Below are positions 1-11,041 of a stretch of DNA of 64,000 bases, piece by piece. Made by a program: the position numbers and the translations under genes. The DNA is from Pelobates cultripes (taxonomy: Eukaryota > Chordata > Amphibia > Anura > Pelobatidae): positions 312,293,721 to 312,357,720 of the forward strand of contig OW240916.1 of assembly GCA_933207985.1 (NCBI GenBank), written 5' to 3'. The notes under the pieces are model-generated. The model saw only the letters and a program-made list of their open reading frames with translations. It did no database searches and was not told the DNA's origin. How positions within the stretch are numbered: the stretch's first letter is position 1; every line of letters begins with the position of its first letter.

Positions 1-35
1 ATACTCGTTTTCCTGGCACTATAGTGGTCCTTTAA
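1..35. repeat. Right end of a TTAA-type MITE
   Basis: The window opens inside a short repeat end, 'cactatagtggtccttt', followed by TTAA at 32-35. The same terminus closes the MITEs that end at 23029 and 24896. Only the end is present, so length and orientation are unknown. Confidence 0.5.
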
Positions 36-65
36 GTTTTTTTTCCCTGAAATTTCCTTCTTAAA

Positions 66-120
66 ATGAGGTGCGTGTTATACGCCGGTGCGTGTTATAC
101 GCCGATAAATACGGTAAATA
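66..120. repeat. Tandem 'gtgcgtgttatacgcc' motif
   Basis: Two adjacent copies of gtgcgtgttatacgcc, the second followed by gataaatacggtaaat. Such 'gcgtnttat...aaatacggta' sequences are common ends of dispersed vertebrate repeats. I cannot name the family. Confidence 0.4.
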
Positions 121-1004
121 AACTCCACCCTAGGGATACTATTACCCTTCTGCCTGTCATGTGCAATGTTGGGATTGTATCAATCTAATATAGCAGTACA
201 ATAATATTAAATTATTCTTATAATGTTTATGTCAGTTGAACTACTAATTGCAAAGAATTAGAAGGCAACCCAACCCCCATTATGCCCCAGGTCCCTGGTC
301 TTAAAATCCATACTCCAATTGGAAAAAGCGCCATAAATTAATTGGCATCTTATGCAAAGAGTTGGAGATAACTGGACAACAAATTATAGATCGGGGAGAC
401 CAAGGAGAGGGGGGATATAGTCGGAGTATAGGAGAGTAAAGCAGATGCAGTAATGGTACAAAGCTTAACATCATGTTGCATGAAAAAACTATTACAAATT
501 GTCCCATTATTGAATTCATTCCTTTTATAAATGTATACTTTATGTTTCATTTTCCTGTCTTCAAGAAATTTGTAATGTAAACTTTTTCTCATACACACCT
601 GTTACAGTATACTGTAATGTCACTGTTGAATTTGCAGGTACTACGTCTAACAATGTAATTTGATGTATTTAATGAAAACCAAAAAAACCTATGATAAATA
701 TATATATTTTTGGCGGTACATTTTTCAAATTATAATTTTTTTTTTTTAAATAAACTTTTTACAATGATTTAATATTGTAAAAAATTTGTAATACTGTGAT
801 TATTTTTTGTATATTGCTCTTTTATATATGATATCGTGTTTGATATTTTAATATTTAGAAAAAAAAACATTTCAAAAGGCTATACAAAAATATTAAATCA
901 TTTTAAAAACTTTATATTATTAACTTTAAAATATTAAATCGAGACCATATTCTGTAGAACTTTACTGTCATGCAGAAATGGTTCCACACAACAGGTTAGT
1001 GTTC
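121..1004. other. AT-rich DNA without a recognised gene
   Basis: Very AT-rich, with poly-A and poly-T runs, especially 660-940. The short open frames on the minus strand at 300-600 have low-complexity content and no recognisable domain. Confidence 0.6.
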
Positions 1005-1375
1005 AAACTAAAAGAAATTGATCTGGATGGAAATTCTTGTTCTTGGGTAGAACATTGGCTTAAAATAGAGTACAGAGAGTTGTCATTAATGGTAACTCCT
1101 AAGGCATTATAAAAGGGGTTCTGTTCTGGGACCACTTGCAAGGCATTGAAAGTCATGTTTCAGTGTTTGCAGATGACAAAAAGTAAAACAATGTGAACAG
1201 GATATCACTTCACTACTGGTGAATTTAGAGAGACTATGGTACTGGACACTCAAATGCAATCATTCTCGGAATGAAAATATAATCTTACCTCTTACAAATC
1301 AATGGTAAGTCCACAGCTGGAATATGCTGTGTAATTTTGAGCACTTATTCTAAAGAAATTCTAGTTACAAGTATT
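1005..1375 (+). pseudogene. Decayed LINE reverse transcriptase (Rex1/L2-like)
   Basis: Conceptual translation across several frames shows the order of conserved blocks of a non-LTR retrotransposon reverse transcriptase. A segment reading DGNSCSWVEHWLK near 1022-1060 comes first, then GSVLGPL-like residues near 1122-1140. VSVFADD, the catalytic FADD box, lies at about 1160-1180, and a PQLEYAV block near 1312-1335 resembles the LEYC block of the better preserved LINE copy at 18721-19185. The frame is broken by stops and frameshifts throughout, so it cannot make protein. It is an old, 5'- and 3'-truncated insertion in AT-rich DNA. Recognition rests on motif order, not on an alignment. Confidence 0.6.
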
Positions 1376-2844
1376 ACATTCCTTTTAGTTTTATTCCATT
1401 GAAACTCCTCTCACCATAAGTGTGACATAACCAACGCATTTCACAAATTACCATTTCCCTTTTTCTAGTCATCCATGAACTATATAAATACATTTAATTG
1501 ATGGCCAATGCCAATATTCTCTCATAATATTTATAGAATTTGCATAACGTGATCCCATAATGCACTGCAAGCCTACGTGCTCTTAGATAATTATCGGAGT
1601 TTAACTCCAACATCGTGGGAAAAGCAGTGACACATATACCCTACAGTGTTTTAACAGGAAATGCTAATTCAAACTAAAAGAAATTGGAAAAATTTACTTA
1701 CTGTAGATCCACACAAGGTTATTCACTAAGGCATGGATCACGAATCCCTTTTTAGGCAAAATTAGTCAATTTAAAAGCGTAGCTAACGTGGATATTTCTT
1801 CTAATGCAACCATTTTGACGTAAAAGCTTAAATATAGAATTCTCAACAATTCCAACGTCAGTGAATAAATCTGTTAGGCTAAGCATGGAGGGTACATACT
1901 TATTACAAGTGACAGAACAAGCGCTCATGTACACAATTGTATGTAAATGTATTAACTAGAAGCTGAAAGTGTTAAAAATGCAACTAGAATATATAAATAA
2001 ATAAACATCCCGCTAATGCTTGCACAGATTGTCTTAGTTCATTGGCTAAATTCTGTGTCAATAACTCTAACAAATGCCCATCAGTTTCACCTGTGTCTCA
2101 GAGATGCTCATTCCCTTTTCTGAATAATAAGGATTGCAAATAGCGTGAAAATAAAATACCTGTTACACTAAAAGCTCAGCATTGTTTATGTATTGCCTTA
2201 AATGCTTGATTTACATAATTGTGCAACAATTCATCTACATTAGCAAAAGCAATTTGTAGCCATTGTCAAAAAAACATGACATTTGTTTGAGGCTAATTTA
2301 CCAGCTGTCTATGGGCAGCCAGAAGGAGTTTTGTTCCTCAGTTTAAAAAGAACAAGGGACTGTTTATAGACATATACAGTATGCCACGATTTCGCTTTGG
2401 CTGTCAGCCTGGAAATGTGTGGAAATAGTTCTCTAAAATGGTCTTCAAGGATAAAATCGAACATTCCTTAATTTAAAAACAGCAAAAAAAAAAAAATACA
2501 ATTTCTGAATTCTTCCACCAAGATATGGCTGTATGCATTTAATATACATATCTGACCAGATTAAGGCAAAAGAAAATGTGGATAAAAGGTTTTATATTTT
2601 TTGAGATATCATTAATTCCACTGATATACAGTATGATATTAATGTGCATTTTGATGTTATAATCCATAGGACTGAAGCCTGATATCTCCAGAATCCTTAT
2701 AGGATATTATTTTCCTATGACACACATTTCACAATTACGTATCTTGTACTATATCATTTTTTATATTATCATTTTTTTATGTTTTGTTACGTGGCCGCTG
2801 GAATGCCAAATATTGTCTGTTCCTTGCCATTCTAACTACTGTGC
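1376..2844. other. AT-rich DNA without a recognised gene
   Basis: No domain, transposon end or RNA gene seen. Contains scattered A runs (about 2480-2500) and short stop-rich frames. Confidence 0.55.

Positions 2845-2876
<32 letters not shown>
2845..2876. repeat. CA microsatellite
   Basis: About 16 uninterrupted CA dinucleotides, followed by a degenerate tail (cagacacataaaaccataaa). Confidence 0.95.
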
Positions 2877-2881
<5 letters not shown>

Positions 2882-2951
2882 ATAAAACCATAAACATACA
2901 CACGTCTTGGGGTTCCAAGAAGCTGAAACCACACCTCAAACCTGGAAGCAG

Positions 2952-3075
2952 TGTTAATTTTGGCAGAAAATTTCAATTTAGTTTTAGTCATAGTCTTTTG
3001 GTCGCATTTTAGTCATCTAAATTGTTTTAGTTTTAGTCTAGTTTTAGTCATCTAAATCTCAAAAAATATTAGTTC
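2952..3075. repeat. TTTAGTC-rich dispersed repeat
   Basis: Degenerate repetition of 'ttttagtcatctaaat' and 'gttttagtctagttttag'. This phase is typical of a repeat dispersed in fish and amphibian genomes. The boundary at 2952 (agtgttaattttggcag) is the usual start of that family. The 3' limit is uncertain. Confidence 0.6.
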
Positions 3076-3642
3076 CGATTAGATCTGTCACTTCCTGCAG
3101 TGCATAATGTCTCAACTTGAACAATTTCAACAATTTTCAGACAGCATGTTCTCTAATCCTCAACTTGCCAGAATCATAGAAATATGGTTCAAAACTAAAC
3201 ATGCCAAGTGTTTGACTTACTTGCAGACATAATTTATTCACCCATGTCAATATATCTCTAAAAATGTCTTGAATAAGCGATTACAATTAGATCTGACTAT
3301 TGTGTTCTATCCGAATACTTGTGAAGCATTTTTGATGTTAATGTGATTGAATACAAGTCACAAAATATAAATGATTATATACCACTTTTTTTCTATCAAT
3401 CGCATTATTGATAAGATTTCACACAATGACGATACACAAAAAAAACCACAATATAATAAGTTTAAACATGAACTATTTATATCAGCATTTGCAAGCCTGC
3501 TTGTTACCCAAAGCACATTATCAGCAAAACATTCAGAGAACAGAAATTTATAGACTGGACACACTTGATATTTTTGGATCCTCACTTGGTGCTATACAGA
3601 CAGGAGTGGCAAAACCTTGATCCAAATGTAAATAGTGAAAAA
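3076..3642. other. AT-rich DNA without a recognised gene
   Basis: Possibly the body of the TTTAGTC repeat family, but I see no coding domain. The overlapping plus- and minus-strand frames at 3358-3620 carry no motif. Confidence 0.5.
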
Positions 3643-3829
3643 TGTCAAGACACACCAAGATACACCCAGTGCAGACTTTATTGGAACCGAAAGACAAAGT
3701 TTGATAAAGACTTTACTGGGTTGACACGTTGTCTTTCATTTCCCATAAGGTCTGCCCGGACCTCTTACACTATTCATGGGTAGGGAGACAGGGACTTAAC
3801 TTAGAGAGGGGAGGTATATCATGACATAT

Positions 3830-4062
3830 GCAAATATCTATAGAATATAGAATGCACACCATAACAATCTAAAAAAACTTAGCTTTATTATGTAAAAAAA
3901 GTACCAAAATGAAAACAATAAAAGTAAACACAATGACAGAAGCAAGGGCAAATGCAATAAAGAAATGGTAAAATACCAAAAAAGATTCTTACAAGCCACA
4001 AGACAGAAACACGAGTCACCAACCCCCCCAACATTTAGGCACCAACTGGCTGCCTTTATCAA
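3830..4062 (-). repeat. PLE terminal repeat (pLTR arm), left
   Basis: Inverted copy of 6682-6919. On the minus strand it begins ttgataaaggcagcc and ends in gcacaccataac-related sequence. The hammerhead-like box reads TTGATAA...TAAATGTT here, so both key boxes have decayed. Confidence 0.8.
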
Positions 4063-5304
4063 GGGTACCTGTGTCCATGTTCAGATGTGCCTGCTTATAA
4101 AGCCCTCTTACAGCTGATGGTCATCAGCATAAGTTTGTTACCAACTCCGGAAGTTACATCATCACTTCAAGTGCTGGCACAATATTTTAATAGTAACATA
4201 GTAATATCATATAAGAATCAATTGTGTGCACTAAAGACATTCACAGTGTAAAGAAAGTCATATAACCTAAATGATAAATATTACTGCTCTGATAACAAAC
4301 CTCTAGTACATATACAAACAGTAAGTATGCTCACACTATATCTGGCATCTATAATCGCCATTTTACTCACTGGCAAGCGAACGCCTTTAACAATACGCCC
4401 CGTAGGCGTCATAGTCACCGCCGCACGCAACAATAGCCCGCACATGCGTACTACAATAAGTGCTGCGCACGCGCGTAGCAACGTCTCATTCGCACATGCG
4501 CATAACGGCAAACCGTTCGTGCAGGCGCAGCGCTTCTACTAAGCTAGCGAATACTGTATCATCAACCACTGAGGTACCCTATCATTCTAAAAAACCACCC
4601 ACACACAGTGGACGGCAACTATTATCTAAAACAGTACAATAAACCATCAACATTCTAACTAATAGTGGATACCATCCACCATGTTACAAATTACACTCCA
4701 TAAATGTCAGTACCCCCCATGCAGATATACAGAATATGTATTAAATATGTACATGTCAAAGAGGACTAATAAAATAATAAAGAGATAAAGAATAAATAAT
4801 CTTAGATCCACCTTATAAATAGAATGTGATCAGTGAACCTATACATAAAATCATCTCCCACAAATATTACAAGACAAAACGCAAAAGAAGACCAAAAAGT
4901 GATGTGCAAAAAAGATTTTTAATTCAACAAACACCCAATGTGTAATAGACTGATCGCTACAGGTGCCAAATACGCAATAGTAATGCAATACACAGTGGTT
5001 CTCCATATAGTACATGTTAACTACTTAACTATGTAGTGTAAATCAGTAATTATTCAATATATTTACAAGAATAACTAGATAGCCATAATTATTTACACAA
5101 ACAAAATAAAAATAAAAATAAAAATATTATGCACAGGACAATATAATACAATGTGACCCGCATATTAAGAGGCTATTCATCATCAATTTTTAAAGACATA
5201 GCAACATATTTAAAGAATTCATCACAAATATATATCATTTTGAGAAAATAAAGACATAACAATGCTATTGAAGAATCCATTATAAACGTATATAGCATTA
5301 GAAA
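4063..5304 (-). repeat. PLE terminal/untranslated region with CpG-rich segment
   Basis: Lies between the left pLTR arm and the 3' end of the PLE coding remnants. The 4370-4560 segment is strikingly CpG-rich for this window and contains TGCGCACGCGCG (4464-4475), a perfect match to the NRF-1 consensus, plus cgcacatgcgc repeats. This resembles a retroelement promoter. The rest (4560-5300) is AT-rich with an aaaat-repeat near 5103-5130 and no coding domain. Confidence 0.5.
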
Positions 5305-5395
5305 AATCTATAAAAGGAAATAAAAAACAAAATATAAAGATACAGACAAAACGCAGGCAGAGTAAAATATTGTCAGGATTATAGAAATGGTGATA
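5305..5395. repeat. 91-bp perfect direct repeat, copy 1
   Basis: Identical over 91 bp to 5835-5925, offset 530 bp. Copy 1 is followed directly by a LINE/SINE-like tail with an AAT microsatellite; copy 2 abuts the PLE coding 3' end. Confidence 0.9.
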
Positions 5396-5471
5396 CATTG
5401 TACAGCGCTACGGAATTTGTTGGCGCTATATAAATAATAAAATAATAATAATAATAATAATAAATAATAAT
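5396..5471 (+). repeat. Short LINE/SINE-type 3' tail with (AAT)n
   Basis: 'gtacagcgctacggaattt' and 'ggcgctatataaataat' followed by AAT repeats is a very common 3' tail of L2/CR1-type elements and related SINEs in frogs. Only the tail is present. Confidence 0.55.
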
Positions 5472-5834
5472 TATTACATCACCTTCATCAACCTATACAC
5501 TGACTATACCCATACCAACCGCATAAACATAGCATAGGTAAACAACATCTTACCACCCACAGAAAAACACTACTCATGGCAAAAAGCTCTCGTAGTCATG
5601 GGTACCATCGTTCAATATTGTCAGTATACTAAATGTATAAATATTCATAAGTCATAATTCATATAAACAAAATTTGCTATAGCATGAGATACAAAACTAT
5701 ATATGCACATAATGGGTCATCATAACAAAGACGTGAATCAATTCAACGTGTATGATGATACATTCTAATCGATTCAATATCTTCCGGCACACTAACGTCA
5801 CCAGTACCATGGTCCAAATGGCCACTGTAGCTCC

Positions 5835-5925
5835 AATCTATAAAAGGAAATAAAAAACAAAATATAAAGATACAGACAAAACGCAGGCAGAGTAAAATAT
5901 TGTCAGGATTATAGAAATGGTGATA
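5835..5925. repeat. 91-bp perfect direct repeat, copy 2
   Basis: Second copy of 5305-5395. On the minus strand it follows directly after the last PLE coding segment, so it is part of the PLE 3' untranslated region. The other copy arose by a 530-bp duplication. Confidence 0.9.
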
Positions 5926-6680
5926 GATCCTTATCCTCATTCAGACCCTTAGGATACAAAGTCTGCAGCTCGTAAATCCAGTGTACCTCACGTTGTTTAA
6001 GCCTAACCACTTGCGAAATGCCACCCGTACTGGATTTAATCACCTCCAAAATCATGTACCTGCAGTTGGGAAACTGTATGTCTTTTCTCAGCGAAGTGTC
6101 GGGCCACCGGATATTGCATCTTATTAGTCCGTATGCCGCTCTTGTGTTCCCTGATCCTTGTAGTGAGCGTACGCGTGGTTTCACCCACATACGCTAATCC
6201 ACACTGGATTTGAGCATGTACACCACAAACTGATACTGGCAATTACAAAATTCCCGAGTCGGGTATCCCCTACCCATCCTCGGGTGCGTAAAATGACCTC
6301 CCATGATCACCCCATTGCAGTTAATACAATGCCCACAGCGGTACATACCCAGTATCGCAGAAAGCCAGGTATCAGCTGTATCCGTCTTCCCCTGTAGATT
6401 GACATTCTTCATTAGATGGTACCTTAGGCTCTTGTGCCGCTTAAATGAAAACAAAGGTCGCTCATTAAAGCAAGGGAGAAGTTTAAGACCAGATTGTAAA
6501 ATTTTCCAGTGCTTGTTAATGAAGCGTTTAATCTCACCAAAGTGAGTCGGTACGTTATCACGCATGGGATGCCTTTCTTGCCATCCCTAGCTCTTTTCTG
6601 CAAGAGGGTATTCCTAGAAAGCAGTTTCGCCTTACCCCTACATCCAGAAACCACATCCGTCTCATATCCTCTAGAAGAAA
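5909..6680 (-). pseudogene. PLE protein C-terminus: RT tail, Cys linker, GIY-YIG endonuclease (broken)
   Basis: The remnant reads on the minus strand through four frame segments. Segment 1 (about 6680-6550) has FSSRGYETDVV...IPCVITY, the end of the PLE reverse transcriptase. Segment 2 (6565-6194) continues with FGEIKRFINKHWKIL and the Cys-rich linker CGHCINC, then FCNCQYQFVVYML. Segment 3 (down to 6036) carries the endonuclease core GLAYVGETTRTLTTRIREHK, where AYVGE is the YIG-type motif and R/H the usual catalytic surroundings. Segment 4 (to 5909) ends REVHWIYELQTLYPKGLNED, the conserved PLE tail. GIY-YIG enzymes nick DNA to prime reverse transcription. Each junction is a frameshift, and the N-terminal reverse transcriptase with its catalytic Asp residues is missing, so the copy is dead. 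Confidence 0.85.
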
Positions 6681-6681
6681 A

Positions 6682-6919
6682 TTGATAAAGGCAGCCAGTT
6701 GGTGCCGAAACGTTGGGGGGGTTTTGTGACTCGTGTTTCTGTCTTGTGGCTTGTAAGAATCTTTTTTGGTATTTTACCATTTCTTCATTGTATTTGCCCT
6801 TGCTTCTGTCATTGTGTTTACTTTTATTGTATGTTTTCATTTTGGTACTTTTTGTACATAATAAAGCTAAGTTTTTTGAGATTGTTATGGTGTGCATTCT
6901 ATATTCTATAGATATTTGG
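6682..6919 (+). repeat. PLE terminal repeat (pLTR arm), right
   Basis: Inverted copy of 3830-4062. It begins TTGATAA, then a stem (ggca...tgcc) and GAAACGTT (ending near 6713). This is the layout of a hammerhead ribozyme core with C3 and G8 mutated. The flanking 6920-7008 segment is found only at this end. Confidence 0.75.
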
Positions 6920-8003
6920 ATATTTGAAACATTTGAGGGAGTGTTTATATGGTTTGCACCTGGCTATTTTAATACAACTTTGTCTCTCCATGTGCTGTTG
7001 TTTTGAGAATATCATGACATTTGCCCATCTCTTTATTAGGGTAGTAGACATTAAGTGTTGTGCTTTGGGCTCAAATCAGGGAATGGCGGCTACCCTGATG
7101 GGAAGAGGTTTTAATGGGGCCACACACAGCCTTTTATGTCAGTCCCCATGCAAGGGGCACTATATACTGGACCTGAGAGTAGACTACAGTAAAAACATGC
7201 ACATGATTAGATTGGCTCTCAGATTCAGGACACTCCCATACAAAATAAGATAATCCATCCCCTGTGCATGGGAGATAATTGAGTCAGGAACTATACTAAA
7301 CTCAATTATCTCCAGGCACAGAAAGCATACATTTTAGCAGTACCCTGAAAGTATCCCTAAAACCCATGGAAACCCAACAAAAGTTACATCCCCTGATAGC
7401 CCCGATCTGGGTGACCAACCTATCTAAAATTCACCCAGATCGGGTCAGGGGCTCGGGATTTCCATTGAGGTCATATTTTGACTGACCGCACACGAGGCTC
7501 CTGCCCAAAAGAGTTCCATGAAATCAGGCTGTGTCTCTTTTGCGAATACTCAATATAGTAAAAAATACAGAACGTAGCGGTTTGTCAGTAGGTTCAGTCA
7601 ATGTATTGCTCCCACCAAACGCTTTTCAATTCCCATATGTTTAACCGAACTTCGATAAAAGGGACGTTCTAGCGGTGTTCGCGCCGTTGAGTGTCCGATT
7701 TGGGCTCCATGCATTAGACGACTAAACACCGCTCTGTGTGTTCTCAGCTAAAAATGGCCGCCGCCAAGTGTTTGTATAACGAACAAGGACCACCCCGTTG
7801 GCCACTTTGAATGTTTGTGGTTTAGAAGTGTTAATGAGATGACAAAGGTTAATGAGTGACACATTCTGCATACGAGTGGTCTAGTTGTTCGAGAGTTTGT
7901 TCAGTGGGTGAATGAAATAATAATGAAGGGAAATGCAATGTCCCGAACACATAGGAGAATGAAACACAGTACTTATAATCCAAAGACAGGGTGATCTGTC
8001 ACA

Positions 8004-9469
8004 CAGGGTATTTCTGGAAACTAGCAAAGCCCCTGACCAGCAGGTTCACGGGCTACATTTTTAATAAGCATGAGCATTCTGCAGAGGAAACAACATTGAG
8101 ATGCCTTTTGCTAGTGGTAGTGACTAAATACTGCACATGTGTTTCGATTGAATAATATGACAGGTCAACTAGGATCAAAGTTTGCTCAACTGCTGGGACA
8201 CATTCTCAGAGAATTTGACGACCTTGGACTTCTACATTGTCCTCACCTAGGAAGTACCAAAAATACCCGTCCTTTTTGACTAATGAATTGTTCCAAAACT
8301 AGGAGTAAGATGTGTACCTCTGTAGGAATATGGCTTAAGCAGCCTCCTGGTCATCAGAGGAAAATGAACAATAATTACACACGTGAAAAGGTCATAAACT
8401 CCATGTATCTTCAGTTCTTCCTCCCACTTAGCAGTGAAATCATGTATTGTCTTTTTAAATAATGAGGACATTTTCGTATATATTTTTTGCAATATGATAT
8501 ACAAGTAGAAATTCAGTGATTGTCAAATGAATAATGTGTAATTTTATTATAGAGATATTTACAGGAAAATGGAGTAGGTGTTATGGTAGCCGTATTATTC
8601 CTCCATAACTCCATTCCTTTATTCTACATCATGTGCAATACAATATGACTACAAAATATGTTTGAGTACAAAAATCATTTTGTCTGCAGTCATGGATACT
8701 CCAAAGTGCAAGGACGTTATCAACAATAAGAATTTATCATTTTACATTTACAATTTACACGTTTCCATTTTTGCTTGGACAATCAAAAGAAATGTATTTA
8801 ATAATGGAGAATATCTTGACAGATAAATGATATTAAAGATATCTATGATGTTGTTCATAAGGAGAAAAAAAAGATAGTCATACAGACAGACAACAATCAC
8901 ACATGTATACATTCAATTACACATAGTCAAGAGGATGGATGTCCCACATTAGTGGGATAATCTCTTAAAAACATGCATTGGGTTGGTGTAAAGTAGGACC
9001 TGTCAAAAACATATACTATCAGGGTTTGTGGTTTGGATTTCGAGTTACATGGATGGCTGAACTGAGAGCTCCAACCACCACGCCAAGTAAAACGTGAATC
9101 ATGATAGAGTTCACTTAACCTGTAAACAATGTAAGTGCATTTCCTTCTTTCTCTTGTAAATTGACACAAGAAATTCTTATATTATTATATAATATCCTTC
9201 TTATTTTGCATATTTTCACCTCTGAAAACTCCCCAACGGTGGAACACAGAGACTCTGGTTTGGGTTGTTTGAGCTGCTTCCACACACAATTTATCGTGTT
9301 AGAAACCTGCCACCTTTGTATTTTACGCCAAGTAAAAAACCTTTTCCAAATGCTATAACACAGCTGTACCCTACTTTGTGGGTCACTCAACTGATTCTAA
9401 ACATTTCACAGAAGAAGCACAATCAAAAAGAAACCTCAGTGACTATACTATTACCAGCATCCTGGGATT
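8004..9469. other. No recognised gene
   Basis: Moderately AT-rich DNA. A minus-strand frame at 8280-8504 with ...FTAKWEEELKI... faintly resembles the C-terminal part of L1 ORF2 proteins but is too weak to call. Nothing else is recognisable. Confidence 0.5.
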
Positions 9470-9473
9470 CCAA

Positions 9474-10175
9474 GATGGCGCCGAGTCCAGGCAGCCCTCC
9501 AGATGACCCCTGCCTCAGATGCATCCATCTCCTGCTTCGACAACACCACTCAAATTTTATGAAAGCTGACAGAACCTACCTGGCTCAAGAAGAAGAAAAG
9601 AGGCCAAAAGGTGGATCCTGGATGTATGCACCACAGATTTAGAGCAATGGGTTGAAGTGGTGGTGGAGGCAAATAATGAGATGGTGTATAAGGGCAATTA
9701 CATTCAGGTTACGTTGTACACAAGAGTCACTACAGGCCTCAGCAATAAATCCCGCTGCAATGACTTGAGGTTGTGGGAATTACTAGAGTCAGCAGGTGAT
9801 AATTCTATCACGCAAACCATACTACACATTTTTAAACCCCTGCTGCCAGAGATACCCAAACAGAAGTGGGAGAAAGATGGTGCCCACAGGGCACTCAGAG
9901 CATGCAAGTCCGAGAGGGGCTCCCCAAGAGATGTATTAGTTCACTTCCATTTTCACACCACCAAGAAAGCCATACTACGAAAATTCAGTTGCTCTGAGGC
10001 CTCCTACCAAGGCACTACAATACAGGTTTTCCAAGACCTATCCCCTGTTAAAATCCAAAGACGTACAAAATGGAAACCTATAGCAGACAAGGCCATATCC
10101 TTTGCCTGGGGGCACCCTTTCAAACTGCTAGCTTTCAAGCAAGGTTTCTACTATCGTTGGGTATGCCAGGCATAA
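9474..10175 (+). pseudogene. L1 ORF1p remnant (RNA-binding protein)
   Basis: The 9657-10175 frame (172 codons) contains the C-terminal RNA-binding part of L1 ORF1 proteins. DLRLWELLESAGDN starts the RRM-like domain. RALRACKSERGSPRDVLVHF matches the conserved 'hRa...pRdvivkf' block, and GTTIQVFQDLSPVKIQRR precedes the C-terminal domain. ORF1p is the trimeric nucleic-acid chaperone that coats L1 RNA. The N-terminal part (9474-9642, MAPSPGSPPDDPC...) lies in a different frame, so at least one frameshift separates them and the coiled coil is not recognisable. The protein is shorter than the usual roughly 300 residues. Confidence 0.7.
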
Positions 10176-11041
10176 TACAACTCCCGACTATCATAAAACC
10201 AGCTGCCTAAAGATTGTACTGTATTGGGGAGACACCAGCGGAGACCAGTTCCCCTGTCTGATGACTACAAATGGATTTTTATGCCACCAGTTAAGTTAGG
10301 AAGAGAGGGTTGGTACATTAAGGACTAAGGTTCACTAATCTTCTGAAGCTGAACTAAAATCTTATCTACTATAGTTTTTAACTCCATTTTATATTCTCTT
10401 ATTGAGAGAGACAATAGCCCTACGGACAAACCAGAGAAACAATAGGAGAAACAAATACGATACCTCGTGCATCTCATTGTCCGTCAACCTGGAAAAGTGC
10501 TATCCTCTCGGGATACAGAACTGTGACATCCATTGAACACTCCACTAAAATCATCAAGGAGCCTTCTTTCAGAGGACTGGAGGAGATGTGCCAATTACTC
10601 ATACCCTTTTACAAGATGGCCAAGAAGATGCTTCCCGCGCAGCACTCTGAGAGCTACTACAGCCCTGATCTTAAGGTTAACAGCTTTCCTGACAAAGAAA
10701 ACAACTATTCTTCATATTTGTGAAAGACTTATGGAATGTTACATATATTTTATCTACAAATTGCTTCATTATTTCATATACTTTGCCATAGCCCAACCTA
10801 ATGATATTACACAGTTTAATTTGTTCAATTTTCTATTTACTGTAACATAGGGATACTCCTGCTGTATCGCTGCCCTTGATGCTGGTGGTTCAAGGGTGTG
10901 CCACACCCTCCAGAAGGCTTATAGTTGCATCCTTGGAGGTTGGGTCACACCACCCTACTTGACCTGGCAGTGGATGATACCCCATAGGTGGTCATCAAAA
11001 TCCCCTTCTAATGTAGGCCAGTGATACTTAATATTATTTTA
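10176..11041 (+). other. L1 inter-ORF region, degraded
   Basis: Between the ORF1 and ORF2 remnants. It holds stop-rich frames, one more caagatggcc (10614-10623), and no intact domain. The length (about 0.9 kb) is larger than usual L1 spacers, so part may be coding sequence decayed beyond recognition. Confidence 0.4.

Larger units (their letters stand above)
3828..7008 (-). mobile_element. Penelope-like retroelement (PLE), truncated, inverted terminal repeats
   Basis: The minus-strand coding remnants match the C-terminal part of PLE proteins (reverse transcriptase tail, Cys-rich linker, GIY-YIG endonuclease). The copy is flanked by a 12-bp direct duplication, atatcatgacat, at 3816-3827 and 7009-7020. 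Its two ends carry the same about 235-bp sequence in opposite orientation (3830-4062 and 6682-6919). PLEs are known to carry such terminal repeats (pLTRs) in direct or inverted order and to be 5'-truncated. The reverse transcriptase core is absent, and coding sequence starts abruptly next to the 6682 repeat. It sits inside a minus-strand solo LTR. Confidence 0.8.
3643..8003 (-). mobile_element. Solo LTR, minus strand, split by a Penelope-like element
   Basis: The two parts, 3643-3827 and 7021-8003, join to about 1.17 kb. On the minus strand the LTR starts tgtgacagatc (ending at 8003), like the LTR at 46769 which starts tgtgacagatt, and it ends with ...aca at 3643. A polyadenylation signal AATAAA lies on the minus strand at 3677-3682. 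The 7600-7830 part shares the 'accgct' and aatggccgccgcc blocks with the LTRs at 11099 and 46769. TGT...ACA termini and size fit a Ty3/gypsy or ERV-type LTR. No internal coding region remains, so it is a recombined solo LTR. I could not match a 5-bp target duplication (left aaaaa, right caggg), so the outer ends may be diverged. Confidence 0.65.

Noticed and set aside
5396..5834. Treating the 91-bp direct repeats as a target duplication of the (AAT)n element
   Set aside because: The AAT tail is near the left end of the interval and not next to the second repeat, so the geometry does not fit a simple insertion.
6699..7253. Plus-strand frames across the PLE right end
   Set aside because: They lie antisense to or outside the PLE coding remnants and within its terminal repeat; no domain.
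3638..8008. A 5-bp target duplication for the minus-strand LTR split by the PLE
   Set aside because: Left flank aaaaa and right flank caggg do not match; I kept the LTR call on its internal similarity only.
8280..8504. Minus-strand 74-codon frame with FTAKWEEELKI, possible L1 ORF2 C-terminus
   Set aside because: Similarity is faint and rests on a few residues; a translated search would be needed.
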